This document shows positions 42,809 to 50,811 of a DNA stretch of 50,811 nucleotides, piece by piece. The first letter of the stretch is position 1; every line of letters starts with the position of its first letter. A program made the translations under genes and the position numbers. Origin of the DNA: Actinomycetota bacterium (GTDB lineage: Bacteria > Actinomycetota > Actinomycetes > Actinomycetales > Kineosporiaceae); assembly GCA_030837345.1 (NCBI GenBank), contig JAUPKQ010000038.1:1-50811 (forward strand), given 5' to 3'. The notes below the pieces were generated by a model. It searched no databases and was not told where the DNA came from. It worked only from the letters and a program-made list of their open reading frames with translations.

Positions 42809-42921
42809 CCCACACAGCCGTCACGGCCATCGACAGCCCGGCCGCTACCTCAGCATCGCGACCCTTCGCGCGAAAGCCTCCGACCGGATGCCATGAAAGC
42901 TATCGGACACCTCTGCCGACG

Positions 42922-43857
42922 TCAGCCCTGTTCCCCCGTGGCGGGGGAGAACAGCGGGTACGAGGGGGCCGCTCCGAGCGACACCACCGTCGAGGTGGCG
43001 GCGGCGACGGCCGCCCTCGCGGCGTCGGCCAGCGACGCCCCCTGGGCGAGACCGGCCGCGAGCACTCCGACGAGCGCGTCACCCGCCCCCGTCGTGTCGA
43101 CGACGCGCTCCGGCACCGGCGCCGTGAGGTGAAGGCATCGGCCGTCCCGTTCGGCGATCACGGCGCCGCCGGGACCGAGGGTGACCACCGACGCACGGGC
43201 CACACGGGCCAGGGCGGCCGCCGCGGCCCTCGCGTCCCCGACGGCCCGCGGCGGGGGCGCGCCGAGGACCTGTCCCGCCTCGGTCCCGTTGACGACCAGG
43301 ACGTCGACCCGGGCCCAGGCGGAGTTCGGCAGCTCCACGACCGGGGCGAGGTTGACGACCACCTGCGACGGCGCGTCGCGCAGGAGTTCCAGGGCGGCGA
43401 TGACCGAGGACGCCGGGATCTCGCTCTGCAGCACGACGACGGTCGCGGCCGCGAGCTCGGTCGCGGACTCCCCGATCGCCTCCGGGGTGGTCGAGGCGTT
43501 CGCCCCCTGCACGACGATGATGCTGTTCTCCCCGCCGTCCTCGACGATGATGTGCGCGGTACCCGTCGGCAGTTCCGGTGCCGTCCGGAGCAGGGCCAGC
43601 CCGACGCCGTGGTCCCCGAGCATCGTCCGCAGCCTGCCGCCCTCGTCGTCGTCCCCCACCGACCCGAGCAGCCGGACCGGGACGCCGGACCGGGCCACGG
43701 CCACCGCCTGGTTCGCTCCCTTGCCGCCGAGTCCGTAGACCACGCCGTCGCCGATCAGCGTCTCACCGGGGCCGGGCAGACGCCGCGTGAGCACGGTGAT
43801 GTCACGGTGCACCGAACCCACCACGAGAACGTTGCCTGCCAGGTCGTTGTCGGCCAT
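42922..43857 (-). CDS. PfkB-family carbohydrate kinase (ribokinase-like)
   Basis: A 311-residue PfkB kinase: GSVHRDITVLTRRLPGPGETL at the N-terminus, GGKGANQAVAVARSG (residues about 43-57, signature 1), and VVDTTGAGDALVGVLAAGL (about 250-268, signature 2 with catalytic Asp). The sequence is closest in style to ribokinases. It should phosphorylate a sugar taken up by the adjacent ABC transporter. ATG 43857 has the strong GGAGGAGGGG just upstream. A 229-bp gap with a hairpin and repeats separates it from the oxidoreductase gene, so it may have its own promoter. Confidence 0.9.
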   Translation of the reverse strand: MADNDLAGNVLVVGSVHRDITVLTRRLPGPGETLIGDGVVYGLGGKGANQAVAVARSGVPVRLLGSVGDDDEGGRLRTMLGDHGVGLALLRTAPELPTGTAHIIVEDGGENSIIVVQGANASTTPEAIGESATELAAATVVVLQSEIPASSVIAALELLRDAPSQVVVNLAPVVELPNSAWARVDVLVVNGTEAGQVLGAPPPRAVGDARAAAAALARVARASVVTLGPGGAVIAERDGRCLHLTAPVPERVVDTTGAGDALVGVLAAGLAQGASLADAARAAVAAATSTVVSLGAAPSYPLFSPATGEQG

Positions 43858-43955
43858 GCAGCCCCTCCTCCGCTGTCTTTCGTCAGTCTGCCTCGTGGGG
43901 GAGGAGAACAGGCCGTGTGCCTGGGGCGTGTCCGGGGAGACGTCCCGGGGACCTC

Positions 43956-43973
43956 CCGGGGGGATGACCCCGG
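43956..43973. terminator. Weak hairpin in the gap before the kinase gene
   Basis: CCGGGG (43956-43961) can pair with CCCCGG (43968-43973) across a 6-nt loop. Near it are 10-11-bp direct repeats (GCCGGTTNGC, then GGGCACGGACC twice, about 44008-44043). The gap may end transcription from the upstream operon or hold an operator for the kinase. Confidence 0.3.
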
Positions 43974-44086
43974 TCAGGCGGGATCGCCCTGGTCCACGCC
44001 GGTTCGCGCCGGTTAGCGCCGGGCACGGACCGGGCACGGACCGGCTGCGAGATCGGTGTACCGGAGCCGGATCCCTCTCCGGCGGC

Positions 44087-45460
44087 TCAGCGGGCGAGGG
44101 GCAGCCCGAAGGAGCCGACGTCGACAGCCGTCCCGTGCTCGAGCGCCTGGTTCGCGGCGAGCCCGACGACCAGGCTGCGAAGACCGTCCCGGTACCCGGC
44201 GCGGCGGCCGAGGGGATCGGGAGCGCGTCCCGGGCGGAAGACGTCGTCGAGCAGCTGGCTGTCGCCGCCCCCGTGAGCGCCGTCGCCCTTCGGGATCGAC
44301 ACCTCGCGGGCGAGGTCCCAGTGCCGCTGGACCAGCAGCCGTTCCCCGGCGGGGCGCGGGTTGTCACGGCCTCCCACGGCCGGGTCGTCGGGGGAGACGC
44401 CGGGGTCGACCGCGGGCCGTCCGACGACCCCAGCCGCGCTGACCGGCAGCAGGAAGCCCCGCTCGACGACGTCCAGTTCGGCCCGTCCGGCCGTGCCGTT
44501 GACCGACACCCGGTAGCCCTCCCACGGGGAGTGGGCGTTCAGCGAATAGGTGAGGATCGCACCGGACTCGTAGACGACGAGGAGCCCCGCGTTGTCCTCG
44601 ATGGTGATGCCGGGGGAGAAGACATCCTGGTCGCGGACGTAGCCGTCGTGCTTCTCCCCGTCGAGGTAGAGACGGCGCAGGTCCTCGTCCGCGGCGAGGT
44701 CGAGGGCGAAGGGGTCGCCGGCCGTGCCGGGGGCGCCGGTGGACCGCGCCGGCCGACCGGTGATCCCCCGCTCGGCCGCGTTGCGGTCGCCGTAGAAGCG
44801 CAGCGCGCCGGCCGCGTGGACGACGGAGGGAACGTCCGCGAGCCACCAGTTCACGAGGTCGAAGTGGTGGCTCGACTTGTGCACGAGCAGGCCGCCCGAG
44901 ATCGACTTGTCGCGGTGCCAGCGGCGGAAGTAGTCCGCACCGTGCACGGTGTCGAGCGCCCACTCGAAGTGGACGGATGTCACCGTCCCGATCTCACCGG
45001 AGGCGATCACCCGCCTCAGCGCCTCGTTCCGGGGCGAATAGCGGTAGTTGAACGTGACGACGAGGTCTCCCGCCGACCTCCCGGCGGCGTCCGCGATCGC
45101 CCTTGCCTTCTCCAGCGTCGTCGTCAGCGGTTTCTCGACGACGACGTCGCACCCGGCGTCGAGCGCCGCCGTCGCGAACCGGTCGTGGGTGGCGTCGGGG
45201 GAGGTGACGACGACGACGTCCGGGCGCTGTCCGGCGAGCAGGCCGTCGAAGTCCTCGGGGGCGTACCGGGCCGGAACGGGCAGCCCGGCGGCCCGGAGGG
45301 CGTCGTCGTGGTAGTCCATCCGGACCGGGTTCGGCTCGCACCACGCGACGAGCGTGCCGACGTCCGCGTGCGTCGTGGCGAGGGCCTTCACGTACATGCC
45401 GGCCCGGGATCCGGTGCCGACGACGGCGTAGCGACGGCGGGACGGTGCTTCGGCAACCAC
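44087..45460 (-). CDS. Gfo/Idh/MocA-family oxidoreductase
   Basis: A 457-residue NAD(P)-dependent sugar or inositol oxidoreductase. The Rossmann start RYAVVGTGSRAGMYVKAL is followed by DVVVVTSPDATHDRFA, the family motif VVVEKPLTTT (Lys), and the C-terminal domain with SGGLLVHKSSHHFDLVNWWL (His active-site region). Residues about 240-290 and 320-420 include insertions with YGDRNAAERG and GDGAHGGGD, seen in members that act with glycosidases. GTG 45460 has GAGGAG 6 nt upstream. The substrate is unknown, probably a product of the neighbouring glycosidase-like protein. Confidence 0.9.
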   Translation of the reverse strand: MVAEAPSRRRYAVVGTGSRAGMYVKALATTHADVGTLVAWCEPNPVRMDYHDDALRAAGLPVPARYAPEDFDGLLAGQRPDVVVVTSPDATHDRFATAALDAGCDVVVEKPLTTTLEKARAIADAAGRSAGDLVVTFNYRYSPRNEALRRVIASGEIGTVTSVHFEWALDTVHGADYFRRWHRDKSISGGLLVHKSSHHFDLVNWWLADVPSVVHAAGALRFYGDRNAAERGITGRPARSTGAPGTAGDPFALDLAADEDLRRLYLDGEKHDGYVRDQDVFSPGITIEDNAGLLVVYESGAILTYSLNAHSPWEGYRVSVNGTAGRAELDVVERGFLLPVSAAGVVGRPAVDPGVSPDDPAVGGRDNPRPAGERLLVQRHWDLAREVSIPKGDGAHGGGDSQLLDDVFRPGRAPDPLGRRAGYRDGLRSLVVGLAANQALEHGTAVDVGSFGLPLAR

Positions 45461-45517
45461 GGTGTTCTCCTCGGGTCGGGTGTCTGGCAGCGGGTGTCTG
45501 GCAGCGGGGTGTCCGGG

Positions 45518-47692
45518 TCAGGGCGAGGGGATCAGGCCTTCGTGCCGCACGGTCCAGGAGGCGGGGAATCCGGGGGCGGGGCCCGGCGCGGCGTCCCATC
45601 CGGCGGCCAGGAGCGCGACGGCGGCGAGCAGCCCGCCGTTCCCGGGCAGGTACACCGGCAGGGATCCGCTCTGGCGGTTGTGCCCGCTCGCGACGTGACG
45701 GTTCTTCTCCGTCGGCATCGAAAGGACGTCGACGGCGGTGGCGGGGTCGCCGAGTCTCGCCGCGGTCATCGCGAGCGCCGGGTAGTCCCATCCCCAGGTG
45801 CTGTCCCAGTCCCACGAGCCCAGGACGCCGGTGAGGGTGCGCCGCACGGTGCCGGGGTCGGCCGTCCCCGTCGACGGCACCACTCCGAGGCCGTAGACCA
45901 TCGACGGGTGGTCGGCGCGCAGGGTCCAGGGGTGGCCGTCCCCAGGGCCGCCGAGTTCGCAGGCGGCGAGGACGCCGCCGGTTTCCGGCGGGCGGACGAG
46001 CCCGTCGGCGACGGCGTCCCACCGCGGATCGGGGGCGATCCCGAGCAGCTCCCGCCACCGTGCGGCGACCCGGAGACCCCAGCGCCAGTAGGCGAGTTCG
46101 AAGGGAGGGTTGCGGAGCCGGTGCCGTTCGGCGGCGTAGCTCTCCTGGGCGGGGACGAGGGGCGGGCCGAGCTCGAAGCCGCGGGTCGTCCGTGACGCGA
46201 AGGAGGCCATGAAGTCCGCCGTCGCGAGCACGAGCGGGGCGTACCGGCGGACGGCGCGCCCGCCGTCCGGGTCGTCACCGGCCCGGGCGTGCGCCCGCCG
46301 GACCAGTTCGGCCAGGTGGATCGGGTGGGGCTGCTGCCAGATCAGGAAGGGGCCGATCGGGCTGGGGCTCTCCCGTCCGTCGGGGCCGACCTGTTTCGGC
46401 CAGCGGGCGCCGTCGTACCCCTGCCCGCGGGCCGTCGCGCGCGCGACGGGGAGGATCTCGGCGTACCACCGAAGGCTCGGTTCGAGGAGTTCCGGGCGTC
46501 CCCACGTGGCGAAGTGCGCGGCGTGCCACCAGTGCATCTCCAGGTGGAACCGGCCCCTCCAGCTGTTGCAGGTCAGGCCGGTCTCGGCCGGGGGCAGTGA
46601 ACCGGCGCAGTTGACGGCGGTGAGGTACTGCGACAGGACGGTCCTCCGCTCGAGCTCGACGGCCCGGGGGTCGGCGGTGCCGGACAGGTCGACGGCGCCG
46701 CCGCTGTTCCAGAACCGTGCCCAGTGGCGGCGGGACGCCGTCTCGATCGTCGAAGCCCCGGCCGGAGGACCGGCCGTGACGTTCTTGGTGTTCCCCGGGG
46801 CCCGTCCCACGGGAGTGAAGGCGACGCTGAGGGCGAGGCCGCCGGAGTCCGCGCGGAGGACGAGTTCGTGCGGGCCGGTGCGTCGCAGCCGGGTCCCGGG
46901 CCGGGCGCCGAGGCGGACGAGGTACCGGGTGCCGTCGAGGGCGCGCGTGACGAGCCACCCGTCCGCGACCTCCTCGACGTCCGTGCGGTGGGCGTCCGGA
47001 CGGGTCCAGTCGGCGGCGTCCGCCCACCGCACGGACCCGTACGGGAAGCCCACCCGGACGACGAGGCCCTCGGCGAGCGCCGGTGAGCGCACCCGGACGC
47101 CGAGGACGTCCTCCTCCGGGTGGCAGACCGTCCTCACCCGCACCGGCCGGCCCCGGAGGACGAACCGGCTGTCGATCACGCCTCCCCACAGGTCCAGGTG
47201 CTGGTGGGGTCCGGCGACGTCGTCCGGTCGCAGTGGACGCACCTCGCCGTCCGGTCCGGCCGGCTGTACGGCGAATCCGATCCGGGCCAGGTCGAGCCGG
47301 TGCGGGTTCGCCCTGAGCCAGGCCGCCCCTCCGCCGCCCCCTCCGCCGATGCCACCGTCGGCGGAGGCGCCGGCGTCGACCGCCGCGAGGTCGCCGTCGA
47401 GGTCGACGTACCGGACCGGCCCGGTGGGGGCCGGGTAGGTGCGGGCGAAGGCGTCGAGGCCGGCGTCGCCGCCGGGGACGCTGTGCCAGCCCCACGAGGC
47501 CATGGTCCCCAGGAGGGTTCCGGGTGTTCCACCCGCCGGGTCGAGGACGGGGTAGGCCGCGGGGAGCGACTGCAGTCCCGTCACATCGACGGTGACGCAG
47601 AATTCCCCGTTACCGACCGTGAGGGGGGAGGTGGGGTCGATGCCGGACAGGTCGACGTCGTGGCGGGACACGAGGGCCCGGCGATCGATCAC
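45518..47692 (-). CDS. Six-hairpin (alpha/alpha)6-barrel glycosidase-like protein
   Basis: A 724-residue protein. An N-terminal beta-rich part (1-260) precedes a barrel with NSWRGRFHLEMHWWHAAHF, ARWPKQVGPDGRESPSPIGP and WQQPHPIHLAELV, then WDWDSTWGWDYPALAMTAAR. These conserved aromatic and acidic blocks recall six-hairpin glycosidases of the GH65/GH95 clan type; I cannot assign a CAZy family. No signal peptide is seen, so it acts in the cytosol on imported sugar. A Gly-rich run (GGIGGGGGGG) is near residue 115. GTG 47692 overlaps the solute-binding protein stop as GTGA. Confidence 0.75.
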   Translation of the reverse strand: MIDRRALVSRHDVDLSGIDPTSPLTVGNGEFCVTVDVTGLQSLPAAYPVLDPAGGTPGTLLGTMASWGWHSVPGGDAGLDAFARTYPAPTGPVRYVDLDGDLAAVDAGASADGGIGGGGGGGAAWLRANPHRLDLARIGFAVQPAGPDGEVRPLRPDDVAGPHQHLDLWGGVIDSRFVLRGRPVRVRTVCHPEEDVLGVRVRSPALAEGLVVRVGFPYGSVRWADAADWTRPDAHRTDVEEVADGWLVTRALDGTRYLVRLGARPGTRLRRTGPHELVLRADSGGLALSVAFTPVGRAPGNTKNVTAGPPAGASTIETASRRHWARFWNSGGAVDLSGTADPRAVELERRTVLSQYLTAVNCAGSLPPAETGLTCNSWRGRFHLEMHWWHAAHFATWGRPELLEPSLRWYAEILPVARATARGQGYDGARWPKQVGPDGRESPSPIGPFLIWQQPHPIHLAELVRRAHARAGDDPDGGRAVRRYAPLVLATADFMASFASRTTRGFELGPPLVPAQESYAAERHRLRNPPFELAYWRWGLRVAARWRELLGIAPDPRWDAVADGLVRPPETGGVLAACELGGPGDGHPWTLRADHPSMVYGLGVVPSTGTADPGTVRRTLTGVLGSWDWDSTWGWDYPALAMTAARLGDPATAVDVLSMPTEKNRHVASGHNRQSGSLPVYLPGNGGLLAAVALLAAGWDAAPGPAPGFPASWTVRHEGLIPSP

Positions 47693-49008
47693 TTCGAGAT
47701 CGCCGCGGTGACGTGTTCGGTGAACTGCTTCGCCGCGGTCTCCGGGGTCAGGCGGTTGAAGAGGACGTCGGCGTTCAGGCGCTGGAGGATCTTCGACGTG
47801 TCGGTCGATCCCTTCGGCCCGGGTGTCGCGTACCCGGCCTTGCCGCTCAGGGAGGCGACGAACTCCGCCTGGGCGGCGGCGTCCGGGGTGAGGAGCGGCG
47901 TGATCGTGGCCAGGACCTTCTTGTTCGTCGGGACTCCCCGGTCGGTGAGGATCGCCCTGGCGGCCTCGGCGTCGTTGGTGAGGAAGCTGACGAGTCTGGC
48001 GGCCTCCGCGGGGTGCTTGCTCCTGGCGTTGATCGTGTAGAGCTGGGACGCCTGGAGCCACATGCCCGGGTTGGCCGCCGTCCCCTCGCCGGGGAGTCGC
48101 ACGAGCTTCAGGTCTTTCCCGGACGCCTTGCGCAGCGCGCCGAGCTGGTTGCTCCACTCGAGCTGGATGCCGGCGAGTCCCCGGCCGAGGAGGGTCTGCT
48201 CCGGGCCGGTCTGGGTGACGGACTCGGCGGTGACGCTCGCCGGTGGCGTCGCCCCGGCGTCCCGCATCGCCGTGGTCATCTTCCACCAGGTGACGAGGGT
48301 GCTCTCGGTGATGCCGAGCTTTCCGTCCACGGTGTAGAGGCCGACGCCCTTCTCGGCGTTGTGCTGCCGGGAGAAGGCGTCCAGGGCCTCGGGGACGGAG
48401 GGGTCGCGGGTCCCGGAGGAGCCTTTCGGCAGGCCCTTGGCGAGTTTCCCGGAGATCGCGGCGAAGTCGTCCCACGTCCAGGCGTCGCCGTCCGGCACCG
48501 GAACGCCCGCCGTGGCGAACGCGGCGGGGTCGATGATCGCCGCGTAGGTGTTCACTCCGGTCGGGACGCCGTACTGGACGCCGTCGAACCTGCCGTTCTC
48601 CAGGGCGGCGGGCTCGAGGTCGGCGGTGTTGAGGTCCGCGGACACCTTCGACAGGTCGAGGAGGGCGCCACGGGCGCCGTACTCACCGGGCCAGGCGCCG
48701 CCGAGGGTGATGACGTCCGGGGCGTTCCCGGCCGCGACGCTCGTGGCGAGACGGTCGAAGTAGCCGTTGAAGTCCGTGTACTCGGGCTTGACCGTGATGG
48801 TCGGGTTGGCCTTGCGGAAGGCGTCGATCGCCTTCTGGGTCGAGGCCGCCCTCTCGGCGTTGCCCCACCACGAGAACCGGATCTCGACCGGCCCTCCGGC
48901 CTTCGCGTCGTCCCCGGCGGACCCGCCGCAGGCACTCACCGTGAACAGAAGTGCCCCGATCAACGCTCCCGCCGCACTGCGCCGGGTGAGGCGTGTGGTT
49001 CCTGACAT
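47689..49008 (-). CDS. ABC sugar transporter solute-binding lipoprotein
   Basis: A 439-residue family 1 extracellular solute-binding protein. The signal peptide ends in a lipobox (TVSAC, Cys about 27). EIRFSWWGNAERAASTQKAIDAFRKANPTITV, DVITLGGAWPGEYGARGALLDLS and the C-terminal EHVTAAISK are typical of carbohydrate ABC binders. It captures an oligosaccharide or glycoside for the permeases encoded upstream. ATG 49008 has GAGAGGA 6 nt upstream. The glycosidase-like gene starts within its stop codon. No ATP-binding gene is in the window, as is common where one shared MsiK-type ATPase serves many sugar transporters. Confidence 0.93.
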   Translation of the reverse strand: MSGTTRLTRRSAAGALIGALLFTVSACGGSAGDDAKAGGPVEIRFSWWGNAERAASTQKAIDAFRKANPTITVKPEYTDFNGYFDRLATSVAAGNAPDVITLGGAWPGEYGARGALLDLSKVSADLNTADLEPAALENGRFDGVQYGVPTGVNTYAAIIDPAAFATAGVPVPDGDAWTWDDFAAISGKLAKGLPKGSSGTRDPSVPEALDAFSRQHNAEKGVGLYTVDGKLGITESTLVTWWKMTTAMRDAGATPPASVTAESVTQTGPEQTLLGRGLAGIQLEWSNQLGALRKASGKDLKLVRLPGEGTAANPGMWLQASQLYTINARSKHPAEAARLVSFLTNDAEAARAILTDRGVPTNKKVLATITPLLTPDAAAQAEFVASLSGKAGYATPGPKGSTDTSKILQRLNADVLFNRLTPETAAKQFTEHVTAAISK

Positions 49009-49078
49009 GAGGATCCTCTCCTGCCGCGTCGGTGCGGCACGGACTGTTCCTGCCGGACGGGGGAAAGGTGCGGGCCGA

Positions 49079-49960
49079 TCATTTGAACCCGGTCGTGGCG
49101 ATCCCCTGGGTGAGGTATCTCTGACCGGCGAGGAAGACACCGAAGATCGGCGCGAGGGCGACGACGGACATCGCGAACAGGGGACCCCACGCCGTGTGGC
49201 CCTCGCCGTCCATGAAGGCGCGGAGCGCGACCGGCACGGTGTACTGGCCGGGGTCGGTGAGGAAGATGAGCTGGCTGAAGAAGTCGTTCCAGGTCCAGAT
49301 GAACGTGAAGACCGCGGACGTCGCGAGCGCGGGGGAGCAGAGCGGCAGGACGATCCGCCAGTAGATCCGGAAGTGCCCGCAGCCGTCGATCCGTGCGGCC
49401 TCGTCCAGTTCCCGGGGGAGTCCCCGGATGAACTGGACCATCAGGAAGATGAAGAAGGCGTCGTGGGCGAGGAACTTGGGGACGACGAGCGGCAGGCTCG
49501 TGTTGATCCACTCCAGCTGGGTGAACAGGATGTACTGGGGGACGATCAACACGTGGATCGGCAGCATCAGCGTGCCGAGCATCAGCCCGAACATCAGCTT
49601 CTTCAGGGGGAACTCCAGCCGGGCGAAGGCGTACGCCGCCATCGAGCAGGTGAGGAGGTTCCCGATGATCGCGAGCCCGGCGATGACGGCCGAGTTGTAG
49701 AGGTAGTACTGGAACGGTTGTCCGAGGGCCGTCCACCCCCGGGTGTAGTTGGCGAGGTCGACCCGGCTCGGCCAGAGCCCGGGCTCGCGGAAGATCAGCT
49801 CCGTCGGCTTGATCGAGCTGGAGACCATCCAGAGCAGCGGATACAGCATCGCCGTCGCGCCGAGCAGCAGAAGCAGGTGCTTGACCGGTGCGGGGAGACC
49901 GCGGTGCGAGGCCGGCCGCTTCGGGCCCGGTCCCGGGCGGGTCGTCGTCTCGTCATTCAC
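49079..49960 (-). CDS. Carbohydrate ABC transporter permease (MalG-like)
   Basis: A 293-residue inner-membrane permease with six helices, starting at about residue 27 (HLLLLLGATAMLYPLLWMVSS). The EAA loop is DEAARIDGCGHFRIYWRIVLP (about residue 190), which docks the ATP-binding subunit. QRYLTQGIATTGFK at the end is typical of MalG-like subunits. GTG 49960 overlaps the upstream permease stop (8 bp), so both are translated together. Confidence 0.95.
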   Translation of the reverse strand: MNDETTTRPGPGPKRPASHRGLPAPVKHLLLLLGATAMLYPLLWMVSSSIKPTELIFREPGLWPSRVDLANYTRGWTALGQPFQYYLYNSAVIAGLAIIGNLLTCSMAAYAFARLEFPLKKLMFGLMLGTLMLPIHVLIVPQYILFTQLEWINTSLPLVVPKFLAHDAFFIFLMVQFIRGLPRELDEAARIDGCGHFRIYWRIVLPLCSPALATSAVFTFIWTWNDFFSQLIFLTDPGQYTVPVALRAFMDGEGHTAWGPLFAMSVVALAPIFGVFLAGQRYLTQGIATTGFK

Positions 49961-50811
49961 CGTAGAAGACCCATCGCTTGGCGAGCAGGAAGTTGAGCCC
50001 CGTCAGCGCGGCGATGATCAGCAGCAGCAGCCAGGCGAGCGCGGAGGCGTACCCCATCTCGAAGGAGCCGAAGCCGCGTTCGTAGAGGTAGAGCGTGTAC
50101 AGCAAGGTCGCGTCGGAGGGGCCTCCGGTGCCACCGCTGACGATGAACGCCTGGGTGAAGCTTTGAAAGGATCCAATGATCTGGAGGACCAAATTGAAGA
50201 AGATGATCGGCGTGAGCAGGGGCAGCGTGATGTGCCGGAACCTCGTCCAGGTCCCGGCGCCGTCCATCGAGGCCGCCTCGTAGTAGGTGACCGGGATCTG
50301 CCTCAGGCCCGCCAGGAAGATCACCATGGGGGATCCGAACGTCCAGGCGTTCAGCACGATCAAGGTGCCGAGCGCGAAGTCCGGATGCCCGATCCAGCTT
50401 GGTCCCTCGATCCCGGCGAGGGCGAGGAGCTGGTTGACCAGGCCGTCGTTGCCGAAGATCTGCCGCCAGAGGATGGCGATCGAGACGCTGCCGGCCAGCA
50501 GCGACGGCAGGTAGAACACCGATCGGTAGAAGCTGAGTCCCCGTACGCCCCGGTCCAGCACGATCGCGAGGAGCAGGGCGAGCGTCAGCTGGACCGGGAC
50601 GGAGACCAGCACGTAGCGGAACGTCACCCGGAGGGCCGCGTGGAGACGGGTGTCGCTCAGCATGCGGACCCAGTTCTCGGTCCCGGTCCACGTGGGCGGC
50701 TGGAGCAGCGAGTAGTCGGTGAAGGACAGGTAGAGCGAGGCCGCGATCGGGCCGAGGGTGATCCCCAGCATCCCGATGATCCACGGTGTGAGGAAGACGT
50801 AGGCGGCGACG
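49953..50811 (-). CDS. Carbohydrate ABC transporter permease (MalF-like), 5' end missing
   Basis: At least 285 residues of a MalF/UgpA-like permease. The frame stays open to the right edge (the sequence before the internal ATG at 50771 reads VAAYVFLTPWIIG, a normal first helix), so the true start is outside the window. The EAA loop is EAASMDGAGTWTRFRHITLP. Six helices are expected. It forms a heterodimer with the MalG-like protein encoded next to it and imports the ligand held by the solute-binding lipoprotein. Confidence 0.94.
   Translation of the reverse strand, partial: VAAYVFLTPWIIGMLGITLGPIAASLYLSFTDYSLLQPPTWTGTENWVRMLSDTRLHAALRVTFRYVLVSVPVQLTLALLLAIVLDRGVRGLSFYRSVFYLPSLLAGSVSIAILWRQIFGNDGLVNQLLALAGIEGPSWIGHPDFALGTLIVLNAWTFGSPMVIFLAGLRQIPVTYYEAASMDGAGTWTRFRHITLPLLTPIIFFNLVLQIIGSFQSFTQAFIVSGGTGGPSDATLLYTLYLYERGFGSFEMGYASALAWLLLLIIAALTGLNFLLAKRWVFYGE

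Overview
The window is high-GC actinobacterial chromosomal DNA. Signs of this are the SigR/RsrA pair with a GGAAT-N18-GTT promoter, the 24-residue ribosomal protein bL37, the fused 2-oxoglutarate decarboxylase/dehydrogenase (Kgd) next to a DUF6104 gene, GuaB1-type GMP reductase followed by two CNNM/CorC proteins, nickel superoxide dismutase with its SodX protease, and many GTG starts and GTGA stop/start overlaps. A genus cannot be fixed from the sequence. I saw no tRNA, rRNA, CRISPR array, integrase or intact transposase.

Layout. 0-15.5 kb is mostly housekeeping: hisN (cut by the left edge), a DUF2087 protein, a membrane protein, rsgA-aroA (translationally coupled), a DoxX protein, an SRAP (YedK/HMCES) protein, a SigE-like sigma factor with a membrane-anchored partner, sigR-rsrA, a heme-oxygenase-like protein, bL37, a lone PilT-type ATPase, an FlK-like thioesterase, a DMT transporter, sodN/sodX, a medium-chain dehydrogenase/reductase and a cupin. 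15.4-27.7 kb is an accessory block that looks like a type IV secretion (T4SS) locus: an XRE regulator, a VirB8-size lipoprotein, a lytic transglycosylase-NlpC/P60 wall hydrolase, a proline-rich single-pass protein, then on the other strand a DUF6668-like degenerate P-loop protein, a TM-less SCO6880 paralogue, a VirB2-size two-helix protein, an SCO6881/VirB6-like protein, an SCO6880 protein, a VirB4-like ATPase, and an ImmA/ParH-like protein. No relaxase, coupling ATPase of TcpB/TraD type, integrase or replication gene is visible. Two intergenic sites with identical geometry (GTTYGCT-N30-AGCRAAC) suggest one regulator acts on both arms.

27.6-37.8 kb returns to conserved genes: a GDSL-like protein lacking the catalytic serine, DUF6104, kgd, guaB1, two CNNM/CorC membrane proteins behind a possible proline-rich leader ORF, and a secreted M15 peptidase. 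37.85-38.43 kb is non-coding and contains 22-bp tandem repeats and a perfect 20-bp inverted repeat. 38.4-42.8 kb is a compact operon of an FtsK/EccC-like ATPase, a coiled-coil membrane protein and three ESAT-6-sized helical proteins, resembling a minimal type VII-like system. 42.9-50.8 kb is a carbohydrate operon: a PfkB kinase, a Gfo/Idh/MocA oxidoreductase, a six-hairpin glycosidase-like protein, a solute-binding lipoprotein and two ABC permeases, the last cut by the right edge.

The most interesting parts are the orphan T4SS-like block with its duplicated SCO6880 module and paired operators, the FtsK plus small-helical-protein operon, the SigR promoter with an in-frame upstream start, and the repeat cluster near 38.2 kb.
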